A stretch of DNA of 41,638 nt, from positions 1 to 41,638 of the forward strand of contig QHUT01000080.1 of assembly GCA_003222055.1 (NCBI GenBank), read 5' to 3'. The stretch is from Gemmatimonadota bacterium (GTDB taxonomy: Bacteria > Gemmatimonadota > Gemmatimonadetes > Gemmatimonadales > GWC2-71-9). Below are positions 23,714 through 32,473 of this stretch, piece by piece. Under the pieces are notes generated by a model. It worked only from the letters and a program-made list of their open reading frames with translations. It did no database searches and was not told where the DNA came from. The position numbers and the translations under genes were made by a program. How positions within the stretch are numbered: position 1 is the first letter of the stretch; the number at the start of each line of letters is the position of its first letter.

Positions 23714-25266
23714 CCGATGGGGAGATATACCCTGAAGTTCGAACCGACGCCCACCTGCGATTCGACGTCGATCCGCCCCCGGTGCTCGGCGATGATGCCG
23801 TAGCAGATGGAAAGACCCAGGCCGGTGCCGCGTCCCTGGGGCTTGGTGGTGAAGAACGGCTCGAAGATCTTGGGGAGGTCCTCCCGCTTGATCCCGGTGC
23901 CGGTGTCGATGAACTCGAGCAGGATCTCGTCCACCCGGTCCGGGTTGATGCGGCTGCGGACGGTGAGCGTGCCGCGGGAGTCCATCGCGTCCAGGGCGTT
24001 GAGCATGAGCGCCATGAAGCTCTGGATCAACCGCTCGTGGTCGGCGAGCACCGCCGGCAGGCCCGTCGCCAGCTCCCGCACCACCGTCAACCGTTTGAAC
24101 CGCGCGTGGTGCTTGAGCAGGAACAGCGTGCGCTCCACGACGCCGTTCACGTCCGTGGGCTTCTTGTCACCGCCCTTGGGGCGCGAAAAGTCCAACAGGC
24201 TCTCCACGATGCGACGGCAGCGCTGGACTTCGGTGTCGATGATCTTCAGGTACTCGTCGTAGCCGTGGCGGTCCGGCGGCGCCAGGTCCGCGGTCCGGAG
24301 CGCCAGCGCCTCGCAGCAGGCGAGGATCGTCGCCAGGGGGTTGTTGATCTCGTGCATCACACCGGCCGCGAGTTGGCCGACCGCAGCGAGCTTCTCCGTC
24401 TCCGTGAGCCGCTGCTGAGCCTGGCGCCACTCGGTGATGTCCTCGCCGATGGTGATGACGTGCGAGATGGCGCCGCCGTCCTGATGCATCGGAATCTTGG
24501 TGATGCGGTAATGGCGCGCCTCGCCCGTCGCCTGCGATTCCATTTCGACCTGCTGCAGCTCGCCCGTGTCGAACACGCGGTCGAACTCCTGCTTCAGGAG
24601 GTCGCGCGGCTGTCGGTCGAGCACGTCGAAGATCTCGCGCCCGACGGCGTCCTCGCGCGACACGCCCTGGGTCCCCGTCTCACGCTTGCGGTTCCAGGCC
24701 CGGATCCGGTAGCCGCGGTCGATCACGTACAGCCCAACCGGGAGGGAGTCGATGATCTGGGCGGCGAAGCTGCGCTGCGCCTCCATTTCGTGGGTGCGCA
24801 GCGCCACCTCGGAGGCGAGGTCCTGCGACAGCTCCGTCGCGGCGATCATGGGGGCGAGAATGCGGGCCACCACGACGACCACGTCGTGCGCGATCCCTTC
24901 GTAGCGCCCCGTGGGGATGACGACCTCGAGCGCTCCGAGAGGCTCGTCGTCGTGGATCAGGGGCAGCCGCACGACCGAGCCGCCCGGAACACCCTCGCGC
25001 TGCGGCCCGTGTCGCACCCACTCGGCGACCGGCGGCGGGTAGCCCGGCACGTCCTCATCGTCCCCGGACGTGGTGACCGATGCGAAGCGCGAGCCGTCGG
25101 GTGTGCGGAGCCAGAGGCGGCAGCGGCGCAGGTTGAGACCGCGCCGCAGCGCACTCACCACGCCGTGCAGGGCCTCCCCGGACGCGAGGCCCGCCTGCAG
25201 CACCGACGCTACTTCCGCGATGACCCGGATACCGGGATGCTCGGTATCGAGGGAGGGGACTGCCAT
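23710..25266 (-). CDS. Soluble GAF/PAS sensor histidine kinase (NtrB-like)
   Basis: A 518-residue kinase without membrane helices. A GAF-like domain covers about 10-145 and a PAS domain with PAC tail about 168-280 ('LPVGLYVIDRGYRIRAWNRKRE', 'DITEWRQAQQRLTETEKL'). The H-box 'AAGVMHEINNPLATILACCE' gives His305. The ATPase domain has 'MLNALDAMDSRG', 'FIDTGTGI' and 'GTGLGLSICYGIIAEHRGRI'. The HEINNPL type of H-box belongs to NtrB/AtoS-like kinases, which normally pair with NtrC regulators, yet the coupled downstream gene is an OmpR-type regulator. The start at ATG 25266 removes an implausible N-terminal extension. It lies 10 bp after the preceding small gene. Confidence 0.92.
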   Translation of the reverse strand: MAVPSLDTEHPGIRVIAEVASVLQAGLASGEALHGVVSALRRGLNLRRCRLWLRTPDGSRFASVTTSGDDEDVPGYPPPVAEWVRHGPQREGVPGGSVVRLPLIHDDEPLGALEVVIPTGRYEGIAHDVVVVVARILAPMIAATELSQDLASEVALRTHEMEAQRSFAAQIIDSLPVGLYVIDRGYRIRAWNRKRETGTQGVSREDAVGREIFDVLDRQPRDLLKQEFDRVFDTGELQQVEMESQATGEARHYRITKIPMHQDGGAISHVITIGEDITEWRQAQQRLTETEKLAAVGQLAAGVMHEINNPLATILACCEALALRTADLAPPDRHGYDEYLKIIDTEVQRCRRIVESLLDFSRPKGGDKKPTDVNGVVERTLFLLKHHARFKRLTVVRELATGLPAVLADHERLIQSFMALMLNALDAMDSRGTLTVRSRINPDRVDEILLEFIDTGTGIKREDLPKIFEPFFTTKPQGRGTGLGLSICYGIIAEHRGRIDVESQVGVGSNFRVYLPIG

Positions 25267-25276
25267 CGGCGCTAAA

Positions 25277-25819
25277 CTAGGGATGCCGCTCCCGCCGCGC
25301 CAGCGGCACGTCGAAGCGCACGCCCAAGAATGCCCGGACCAGGGTGGCGGTGCCGAAAAAGGCCGTGGGGCCGAACACGAGCCCGAAACCGCCGACCCGC
25401 AGGCCCGGAAGGACGGAGACTGCACCCCACGGAGACCCGATCCCGAGCGGCGAGTGCGCGCCGGCGTAGCCCGTCGTCTCGACGGTGACGTCGACTCCCA
25501 CGCGGCTCGGCGCCGTGTCGGAACCGAACTCGGCGATGGTCAGGGCGCGGGTCCGGGCGGCGAGGGTGGCGCCGAAGACAAACCCCTGCGAACCGCCGAT
25601 GATCGCCCGCTGATCGATGAATTCACCGAGGCGCGCACCGAGCGACAACGCCGCAATCGGTCCGGAGCGCAGCCCGCGTCCGTAGCCCACATCGAAGCCT
25701 TGGATTTGCCATCCGCTGCCGACCGTGTAGGCGAGGCCGAGCGTCAACAGTCCGCCGCGCGTCTCCTGCGCGGCGAGCGGCGTAGACAAACCGGCGAGGG
25801 CCGCCAACATTGTGACCAT
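25277..25819 (-). CDS. Small exported protein, probably a beta-rich outer-membrane or periplasmic protein
   Basis: About 180 residues. From ATG 25819 (or ATG 25810) there is a signal peptide ending 'STPLAAQ'. The mature part is rich in Gly, aromatic residues and alternating hydrophobic stretches ('GGLLTLGLAYTVGSGWQIQGFDVGYGRGL', 'VRAFLGVRFDVPL'), which suggests a small beta barrel; I recognise no family. A GTG at 25852 would lengthen it, but overlaps the divergent glycosidase gene further. It lies 10 bp before the PAS kinase in the same direction, so it is probably co-transcribed with the two-component genes and may be an accessory sensor or a target. That link is positional only. Confidence 0.6.
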   Translation of the reverse strand: MVTMLAALAGLSTPLAAQETRGGLLTLGLAYTVGSGWQIQGFDVGYGRGLRSGPIAALSLGARLGEFIDQRAIIGGSQGFVFGATLAARTRALTIAEFGSDTAPSRVGVDVTVETTGYAGAHSPLGIGSPWGAVSVLPGLRVGGFGLVFGPTAFFGTATLVRAFLGVRFDVPLARRERHP

Positions 25820-28553
25820 GGACCGACGCACGTTCGTTCTCCTCACCGGCACGGTTTCGAGCGGCCTGATCCGCGCGCCGCAGGCACGGCGCGCGGCCGC
25901 AATCGGGAGGCTGCGGTTCGAACTGGACGACCGCCGCCGCTGGTCACTGTGGTACTACGGGGACGGTGCTCCCGTTCCGCTGATCCGCGACGCGGAAGTG
26001 GTGACCTGGCTGGCCGACCGCCCCCTCGGCCTCGCCGACTTGGAAGATAGCACTGTCGGCAGCCGTCGCCCCCCCGGCGGCGACGCCGTCGTGGTGCGCG
26101 GCCGTGCCGCCGGCGTGTGGGTGGAGGCGGAGTTTCTCACGGCCGGCGCGGCCGAGGCCCCGCAGGCCGTCGTCACGGTCACCGTGTTCCCCGATCGCTA
26201 CCTGCCCAGCGTGAAAGGAATACGCTTCTTCCAGCTCCCCGAGGCCGGCGTGCTGGGCGGGCCGGGCCCGCTGGTCGCCCTCGTGAACGGCTATCACTCC
26301 CTCGACCCGTGCCGCGTGGTGGCCGTAGGCGCACCAGGGGCGGCGACCCTGGCGAGCCACGGCGCCCTCGGGCTCACTCGGGCGGGCCGGGGACTCGCGA
26401 TCGCCTTCGATACGGGGGAGCCCGGCGAGGCCCGCGTCCAGCTGGGACCCGCTGGGCTCGAGGCGGCGAGCGAGTGGCTCCCGATGCGACCGCTCCGACC
26501 CGAAGGCGACGCCTCGCGCATGCGGTTGGCGTTCGACCCGCAGGGCGACGGGCTCACCGCCCTGCGGGCCGTGTTCGTCCCCTCTTCCCCGATCGATCAG
26601 GAGCGGCTGGCACAAGCGGTGGCCCCCGCGGGGTGGTGCTCGCGCCAAGAGCTGGCGGGCGGCGTCAGTGAAGCGGACGTGGTGGCGAACACGGAATTCT
26701 GCGCCGCGAGCTTCGACCGCAGGTTTTTCCGCTACATCGAGCTCGACGACGGATATCAGCGGGCGGCCGGTGCGTGGGACACCAACGACAAGTTCCCGCA
26801 CGGCCACGCCTGGCTGACCGATCAGATCCACGCGAAGGGGTTCAAGGCCGGGCTGTGGCTGGCGCCGTTCGCCGTCGCGGAGCGGGCGGGCGTCCCCGCC
26901 GAGCATCCCGACTGGCTGCTGCGCGACGCCGGCGGCCCCGTGGTGTGCGACACGCGCGAGTCGTGGGGCGGCGCGATCTACGCACTCGACGGCGCTCATC
27001 CCAAGGTCCAGCAGTGGCTGTTCGACCTGGCCCGCCGGGTCGTGCGCGACTGGGGCTACGATTATCTCAGAATCGACGCGCTCCGCTGGGCCACGCTGGG
27101 GACGAGCCACTACGGCGGCCTGACGCACGCGGAAGCGTACCGCGGCGGACTGGGCGCGATTCGCGATGGACTCGGCACCGAGGCGTTCGTGGTGGGGAGC
27201 GCCGCCCCGCTACAGCACGCCGTCGGACTCGTGAACGGGATGCGGATCGCTCCGGACGTTGCCGCCAGCTGGGGCGGGCTCCAGCCCGCGGCGCGCGCGG
27301 CGGGGCTGCGCAGCTTCTACCAGCGCTCGGCCTGGCTGAACGATCCCGACTGCCTCGTGGTACGGCCGCCCCTCACACCGACCGAAGCGCGGGCGTGGGC
27401 ATCGCTCGTCGCGGTGACGGGCGGACTCACTCTCTTCTCGGACAACCTCCCGAAGCTCCCGCCCGAGCGACTCGCCCTGCTGCAACGTACCCTCCCGGTC
27501 GCGCCCGTGGGGGCCCGCCCCATCGATGCCGCCGTGGTAGAGCGCGACGTCGCGCCGGCGATCGTCGCCGGCGACGACGTGGTCCCGCTCAAGGGGCCAT
27601 GGCGCTTCCGAACCGGGGACGACGCGGCGTACCGCACCCGTGAATTCGACGAAGCGGCGTGGGAGACGATCCCGGTGCCACAACGCTGGAACGAGGCGGG
27701 GCATCGGGACTACAGCGGGTTTGGCTGGTACCGGACGCGGTTCTCGCTGCCACCACTCGTCCCCGCGCGGCCGGTGTACCTCGAGCTCGGGAAGATCGCG
27801 GACGCCGACGAGGCGTTCTTGAACGGCGTGAAAGTCGGCCAGACCGGAGACTTGCCACCCGGCGACCGCGGCGCGTCACAGGCGTACCGCCGCTATCGCG
27901 TCGCCTCCGAGACCCTGAACTGGGGCGGGGACAACGTGCTCGCCGTGCGGGTGTTCGGCGGCACGGCAGGGAGTGGCGGCCTCTGGAGCGTGCACCGGGA
28001 TGCGCCGCCGCGCGCCTGGGTGGTCGAGGGCGCACCGCGCTGGTGGACCGTGGTGCTGGTGAATTGGGACGACGAGCCACTCCCCACGGCGCTTTCCCTC
28101 GGCGCGCTCGGCATGGCGGGCGCCCGGTTCACCGCCTATGACGTGTGGCGCGACGTACCCGTCGCCGATCTCAAAGACGCGGTCACGGTCACGCTCGAGC
28201 CGCGCGGCACGCTCACGCTCGGAGTGCGGCCTGCCGCGGCGCGCCCGCTGGTGATCGGGACGACGCGACACGTCGTGCAGGGTGCGGTCGACATCACGGA
28301 GGAGACGTGGGACGCCACGGCGCGCACGCTCGCCGCGAAGTCGGTAAACCTCGACGCTCGTGCCTATGCCGTCACCGTCGCCGTCCCGAAAGGGATGCGG
28401 CCCGGGACGTGCAAGGCGGACGTGCCTTGCACGGTAAGGAGGCTGGAAACGGGGCACGCGGTGATCGAATGGGCCGCCGGGGGAGACGGACGGGATATCA
28501 AGTGGGAATTGAGCTTCCTATCGACGGCAAAAACGAGGAAAGGCAAGAACTAG
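25818..28553 (+). CDS. Exported GH36-like glycosidase with inserted GH2-type sugar-binding module
   Basis: A 911-residue protein. The N-terminus 'MDRRTFVLLTGTVSSGLI' with a twin-arginine motif looks like a Tat signal. An N-terminal beta-supersandwich (about 30-270) leads to a TIM barrel typical of alpha-galactosidase clan GH-D: 'YIELDDGYQ', 'GHAWLTDQIHAKGFKAGLWLAPF', nucleophile candidate Asp420 in 'YDYLRIDALRW', and 'LNDPDCLVVR' with Asp509/Asp511 as acid/base candidates. Residues about 588-730 are a separate jelly-roll like the sugar-binding domain of GH2 enzymes ('GPWRFRTGDDAAY', 'WYRTRFSLPP'). A GTG at 25812 is an alternative start. Its stop overlaps the convergent ABC permease by 4 nt. 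It probably supplies sugars to that transporter. Confidence 0.85.
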   Translation: MDRRTFVLLTGTVSSGLIRAPQARRAAAIGRLRFELDDRRRWSLWYYGDGAPVPLIRDAEVVTWLADRPLGLADLEDSTVGSRRPPGGDAVVVRGRAAGVWVEAEFLTAGAAEAPQAVVTVTVFPDRYLPSVKGIRFFQLPEAGVLGGPGPLVALVNGYHSLDPCRVVAVGAPGAATLASHGALGLTRAGRGLAIAFDTGEPGEARVQLGPAGLEAASEWLPMRPLRPEGDASRMRLAFDPQGDGLTALRAVFVPSSPIDQERLAQAVAPAGWCSRQELAGGVSEADVVANTEFCAASFDRRFFRYIELDDGYQRAAGAWDTNDKFPHGHAWLTDQIHAKGFKAGLWLAPFAVAERAGVPAEHPDWLLRDAGGPVVCDTRESWGGAIYALDGAHPKVQQWLFDLARRVVRDWGYDYLRIDALRWATLGTSHYGGLTHAEAYRGGLGAIRDGLGTEAFVVGSAAPLQHAVGLVNGMRIAPDVAASWGGLQPAARAAGLRSFYQRSAWLNDPDCLVVRPPLTPTEARAWASLVAVTGGLTLFSDNLPKLPPERLALLQRTLPVAPVGARPIDAAVVERDVAPAIVAGDDVVPLKGPWRFRTGDDAAYRTREFDEAAWETIPVPQRWNEAGHRDYSGFGWYRTRFSLPPLVPARPVYLELGKIADADEAFLNGVKVGQTGDLPPGDRGASQAYRRYRVASETLNWGGDNVLAVRVFGGTAGSGGLWSVHRDAPPRAWVVEGAPRWWTVVLVNWDDEPLPTALSLGALGMAGARFTAYDVWRDVPVADLKDAVTVTLEPRGTLTLGVRPAAARPLVIGTTRHVVQGAVDITEETWDATARTLAAKSVNLDARAYAVTVAVPKGMRPGTCKADVPCTVRRLETGHAVIEWAAGGDGRDIKWELSFLSTAKTRKGKN

Positions 28554-29356
28554 ACGCGCAACTGAATCCCGCGCATGAAGTACTTGTGTGCGACCCAGTA
28601 CAGGACCACCATCGGGATCACCGCCGCCGTCGCCGCCGCCATCTGATATGGCCAGTTCAGGTCGTACGCGCCGTGCAGGCGCGCGATCCCCACCTCCAAC
28701 ACCTGCATGTTCGGGGACGACGTGGCGACGAGCGGCCAGAAGAAGCTCTTCCACTGGTCGGCGAGGGCCAGCACGCCCAGCGTCGCGACCGCCAGCCCCG
28801 ACTGCGGCAGGACCACGCGCCGGAAGACCGTCCATTCCCCCGCCCCTTCAAGCCGGGCGGCGTCTTCGAGATCTCGTGGAATAGCGAGAAAGAACTGCCG
28901 TAAGAGGAAGATCCCGCTGACGGACACCAGCTCCGTCGAGATCAATCCCTGGTAGCTGTCCACCCAGCCAAGCGCGCTGATGAGCAGGAACCGAGGGACG
29001 AGGAGCAGGACGACCGGAAGCATGAGCGCCAAGAGATAGCAGGCAAATACGCGGTCGCGTCCGGGAAATCGCAGCCGCGCGAAGGCGTAGGCGGCGGTGG
29101 TGCTGGTGAGCACCTGCCCCAGAGCCACGGCGACCGAGAAGATCGCGCTGTTGAGGAAGAACCGGCCGAACGGCGCCGCAGCGAGCGCGGCCGCGAAGCT
29201 CTCTGGATGCGCGCGGCGCAGAGTGTCCCCCTCTCCCAGCAGGGCGGTGGCGACCATATAGAGGAATGGCGCAAGCATGAGGAGCGCCATCGGCAGGCCC
29301 AGTCCGTAGGCAAGCCAGTCCCATCGCTGCACTCGTCGCGGTTTCGGTCTACGCAT
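28550..29356 (-). CDS. Carbohydrate ABC transporter permease (MalG/LacG-like)
   Basis: A 268-residue inner-membrane permease with six predicted helices. The EAA loop 'PRDLEDAARLEGAGEWTVFRRVVLPQSG' (about 180-207) is the surface that docks on the ATPase. The short C-terminus 'YWVAHKYFMRGIQLRV' with the final '(G)xxKG/RGI' pattern is typical of MalG-type proteins. It is the last gene of the four-gene ABC operon, and its start overlaps the preceding permease by 8 nt. Its TAG stop shares a CTAG with the stop of the convergent glycosidase. Confidence 0.92.
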   Translation of the reverse strand: MRRPKPRRVQRWDWLAYGLGLPMALLMLAPFLYMVATALLGEGDTLRRAHPESFAAALAAAPFGRFFLNSAIFSVAVALGQVLTSTTAAYAFARLRFPGRDRVFACYLLALMLPVVLLLVPRFLLISALGWVDSYQGLISTELVSVSGIFLLRQFFLAIPRDLEDAARLEGAGEWTVFRRVVLPQSGLAVATLGVLALADQWKSFFWPLVATSSPNMQVLEVGIARLHGAYDLNWPYQMAAATAAVIPMVVLYWVAHKYFMRGIQLRV

Positions 29357-31184
29357 ATTCCACCCGCCGATCGAGCAGCCTCAACTGTGTTCGTGTGGCC
29401 GCGAGCAGCAGCACGAACAGCAGGAGCGAGAGTACGCTGGCATCGCCGAACTGGAGCTGCTCCCAGGCGGTCCGGTAAATCCGATACACGATGACGTCCG
29501 TGGTGCCGACCGGGCCTCCCCCCGTGAGGACCGCGACCAGAGCGAACACCTGGCACGCGCCGAGCATCCCCGTGACCAGCACGAACAGGATCACCGGGCG
29601 GAGCAGCGGGAGTGTCACGCGCCGGAACCGCTGCCACGCGTTCGCGCCGTCCACGCGCGCGGCATCGACGTACGCCCGAGGGATGCTCTCCAGCCCGGCG
29701 TGGAACACGGCCATCTGATACCCGAGCTGCGTCCAGATCGAGACGATCATCACCGCGATGAGCGCAACTCCGGGATCGCCGAGCCAATCCACCCGTCCCA
29801 GTCCGGCGCGCGTGAGCAGCTGCCCAAACAGGTGATTGATGATGCCGACGTCCGGCTGATACATCCACCGCCACACGAGGGCGACCGCTACCACCGACGA
29901 TACGGCGGGCAGTAAGAACAGCGCCCGCACGAGCCTCGCGCCCCGCGATCCACCGCGGAGTAGCAGGGCGAAGGCGAGCGCCAACCCCATGGAGACCGGG
30001 ACGTAGCCGGCGTAGAGCAGCGTGCGCCCGAGCGCCGCCCAAACGAGCGGGCTTCCGAGCGCTCGGGCGAGACCCGCCAGCCCGATGAGCGGCCGGGCCG
30101 GCTCGACGGGGCTGAATCGGTGCACGGACAGATACAAGGCGAACAGCAGCGGCGCGACGGTGAACGCGAGGAGGTGCAGCGCCGACGGCGCCAGGAAGCC
30201 CCACGCCGCCAAGGTCTCGTCCCGCTGCCGCGGCGATGTGGCGAGGCTCCAGCCGGCCAGCAGCGCTCCGAGCGGACCGAGCCCGGCCACACCGAGCAGG
30301 ACCGCGAGCCAGGGCGCCGTGCCGGCTTCCAGGGGGCGGGCCCTCAGCTCGACCCAGCGTCCGGGCGCGAGCCGCACGGCGACCACGGCGCGCACGACGC
30401 CGGCGACATCGCGTCGCACGACGCCCGAGCCGAGCGAGTCCCCCGGTACCACCTCGGCGCCGCGAGCGATGGCCCCGAGGCCCGTGGGCGCGGCGCGGGT
30501 CTCGGGGACGCGGGCCACCGCCTCCTGCATGAGCAGCCGTGCATCGGAGAGCCAGTGATCCGTGGCCTCGCGGCCGGCCAGCCGCACGTCGGCAAACATC
30601 GCCACGCCGAACAGGCCGGCGGCCGCGCCGTAGCGCCCCAGCGCCTGGCGCCACGGCTCGCCCGTCCCGCCCATCGCGCGCACCGCCTGCACGCCGGCCA
30701 CCACGAACAGCAACAGCGCCGCGAAAGACCACGGCGACATGGGCCAGCCTCCCCCTTGCGGTTGGGCCGCGACCGCGCCCACGACAGCCCACCCGTCACG
30801 ATCGAGCAGCGGCGCGAGCATCGCCTCCCCCGTCCAGCGCACGGCGACCTCGCGACGCAGTCGCTCGAGCGCCGCGGGCGGTAGCGGCGACGCCGTGGCG
30901 TGGACCAGGGGCGCGGTGCGGTCGTAGATCTCGAAGGCCGCCGCGAGTCCCGGAAGCCCGGCGAGCGCCCGCGCCCGGATCAAGAGCTGCGGCAGGTCGT
31001 ACCCGCCGCCGCTCCGGGCCATCGGTGTGACGATCGCCAGGTACCCGGCGGCGGCGGCTGCGTCGCGCGCCGCGAGCCCCCGCTCCCATCGAGCGCGCGC
31101 CCAGCGTGCGGCGGCGAGCGGGAGCAGGACGGCCGCCGCAAGGGCGACGAGTGCCGCCCACCGGGCGCGCGCGCGCAGTGTCAT
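29349..31184 (-). CDS. Carbohydrate ABC permease (MalF-like) fused to an N-terminal extracytoplasmic sensor-like region
   Basis: A 611-residue protein starting at ATG 31184, coupled by ATGA to the binding-protein gene. Residues about 320-611 are a normal MalF/UgpA-type permease, with the EAA loop at about 500-530 ('PRAYVDAARVDGANAWQRFRRVTLPLLRP'). The first 310 residues are extra: a helix at 9-27, an extracytoplasmic segment at 30-150, helices near 151-170 and 182-200, a second outside segment at 205-285, and another helix at 288-314. Both outside segments ('FEIYDRTAPLVHATASPLPP', 'GWAVVGAVA'; 'GVVRRDVAGVVRAVVAVRL') read like the Cache/PAS-type sensors of kinases. Ordinary permeases of this family are about 290-320 residues long. 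The frame is continuous, so the fusion is real in this sequence. Confidence 0.85.
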   Translation of the reverse strand: MTLRARARWAALVALAAAVLLPLAAARWARARWERGLAARDAAAAAGYLAIVTPMARSGGGYDLPQLLIRARALAGLPGLAAAFEIYDRTAPLVHATASPLPPAALERLRREVAVRWTGEAMLAPLLDRDGWAVVGAVAAQPQGGGWPMSPWSFAALLLFVVAGVQAVRAMGGTGEPWRQALGRYGAAAGLFGVAMFADVRLAGREATDHWLSDARLLMQEAVARVPETRAAPTGLGAIARGAEVVPGDSLGSGVVRRDVAGVVRAVVAVRLAPGRWVELRARPLEAGTAPWLAVLLGVAGLGPLGALLAGWSLATSPRQRDETLAAWGFLAPSALHLLAFTVAPLLFALYLSVHRFSPVEPARPLIGLAGLARALGSPLVWAALGRTLLYAGYVPVSMGLALAFALLLRGGSRGARLVRALFLLPAVSSVVAVALVWRWMYQPDVGIINHLFGQLLTRAGLGRVDWLGDPGVALIAVMIVSIWTQLGYQMAVFHAGLESIPRAYVDAARVDGANAWQRFRRVTLPLLRPVILFVLVTGMLGACQVFALVAVLTGGGPVGTTDVIVYRIYRTAWEQLQFGDASVLSLLLFVLLLAATRTQLRLLDRRVEYA

Positions 31185-32473
31185 CGCGTGGCGCCCAGAA
31201 GCCGGTCCAGCTCGCGCGCCGTGGCGCCCGCCACGCGCGCCGGGTCGTCGTGGGTGATCACGATGCGGTCCATGAGATCGGCGAGCCGCTCGGCGACGTC
31301 TCGCCACAGCCCGACGCGCGCGCTCCAGGACGGTCGGCCGTGCGCGGCCGCGCGCAGGAACGCCGCGTCCCATCCGAGTGCGTCCGCCGCCGCCACGGCC
31401 CTGGCCGCCGCTGCGACCGCCGGCAGCTCCAGCCCAGCCTCTCCCCACGCCGCCGCGGCGGCGGAATCAGTGAGGTCCGCCGCGAGTTCCACCGCGGCTT
31501 TGCGCCGCAGGGTCATTGCAGGTACGGCGTAGCCCGACACGTAGAGCACGGTGGCGGACGGGACGCCCTCGCGGTGCGGGATGGCGACGAATCCGACGTG
31601 CAGGCGCCCGGCGGCGACGCTCGCACGCAGCCCGGGAATCGCCCAGTGACCCGTCGTCATGAGCGCGAGCCGGCCGCTCGCGAACAGGCGCGCGATGGCC
31701 CCCGGCGCGTCACGGGCATCGTGGATCCGCAGCGCTAGCCCGTCGCTCGTAGCCCAACCGGCATACCAGCGCAGCGCCTCGACCGTGGCCCGCGAGTCGA
31801 GACACCCTGATGCACGCCGGCCATCGGCGCACAACACGTCGCCGCCGCCCGCCCAGATCCACGGCAGCCACAGGGCGAGGCGTCCGTCGAAGGCGCTCCC
31901 CCACTGATCGATCGACCCGTCGCCATCCGTGTCCCGCGTGAGCTGTTTCGCGACGCGGAGGAAGTCGTCCCACGTCCAGTCGTCCGTGGGATAGGGAAGC
32001 GCGGCACGATCCAGCAGATCCTTGTTGTAGGCGACCACCACGGGCGTATAGCCCCGCGGGAGCCCGTACAGCCCGGCGCCGCGGCGGAACACGGCCAGGA
32101 GCGTCTGGTCGTAACGCGCCGGGTCGACACCGATCCGCGCGAGATACGGAACGAGGTCGAGGGCCACACCCCGCTCCACGACCTGCGGCACGTCTTCGGC
32201 GTCGAGCAGGAACACGTCGGGAGGGTCATCGCCGGCCAGCGAGGTGAGCAGCGCGCGGCGGTACTCGTCCCGCGCCGCGCTCGAGTGTCGCACGAGCTCG
32301 AGGCCGGGATGGCGGGCGAGATAGGGTGTCACCAGCCGCTCCTGAAGCTCGACCTCGGCCGCGCCTGCGCCCGAGTCGACGCGATCGGCGAGCACGAGTG
32401 CGCCCCGTCCTCCCTCTTCCCGGCCGCCGCCGCACGCCCAGCACGCGAGGCACAGCGCGACGACGCGCCTCAC
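31181..32473 (-). CDS. ABC transporter sugar-binding protein, probable lipoprotein
   Basis: A 430-residue extracellular solute-binding protein (family 1, MalE/UgpB type). Typical parts are 'LLTSLAGDDPPDVFLLDAEDVPQ' (about 65-88), 'GLPRGYTPVVVAYNKDLLD', 'WTWDDFLRVAKQLTRD' and 'GHWAIPG'. The start is GTG 32473, which overlaps the ATPase stop as GTGA and gives a short hydrophobic leader with several Cys. Cys11 or Cys14 may be lipid-modified, though the lipobox is not ideal. It delivers the sugar to the two permeases. Substrate is unknown; the facing GH36-like glycosidase suggests an alpha-galactoside or its product. Confidence 0.9.
   Translation of the reverse strand: MRRVVALCLACWACGGGREEGGRGALVLADRVDSGAGAAEVELQERLVTPYLARHPGLELVRHSSAARDEYRRALLTSLAGDDPPDVFLLDAEDVPQVVERGVALDLVPYLARIGVDPARYDQTLLAVFRRGAGLYGLPRGYTPVVVAYNKDLLDRAALPYPTDDWTWDDFLRVAKQLTRDTDGDGSIDQWGSAFDGRLALWLPWIWAGGGDVLCADGRRASGCLDSRATVEALRWYAGWATSDGLALRIHDARDAPGAIARLFASGRLALMTTGHWAIPGLRASVAAGRLHVGFVAIPHREGVPSATVLYVSGYAVPAMTLRRKAAVELAADLTDSAAAAAWGEAGLELPAVAAAARAVAAADALGWDAAFLRAAAHGRPSWSARVGLWRDVAERLADLMDRIVITHDDPARVAGATARELDRLLGATR

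Noticed and set aside
23782-25275. 497-codon plus-strand frame opposite the PAS kinase
   Set aside because: Its composition is His/Arg/Asp-rich and mirrors codon positions of the kinase; no start signal or motif.
28942-30792. 616-codon minus-strand frame over the ABC permeases
   Set aside because: Shadow of the two permease genes, which show EAA loops and proper helices in their own frames.
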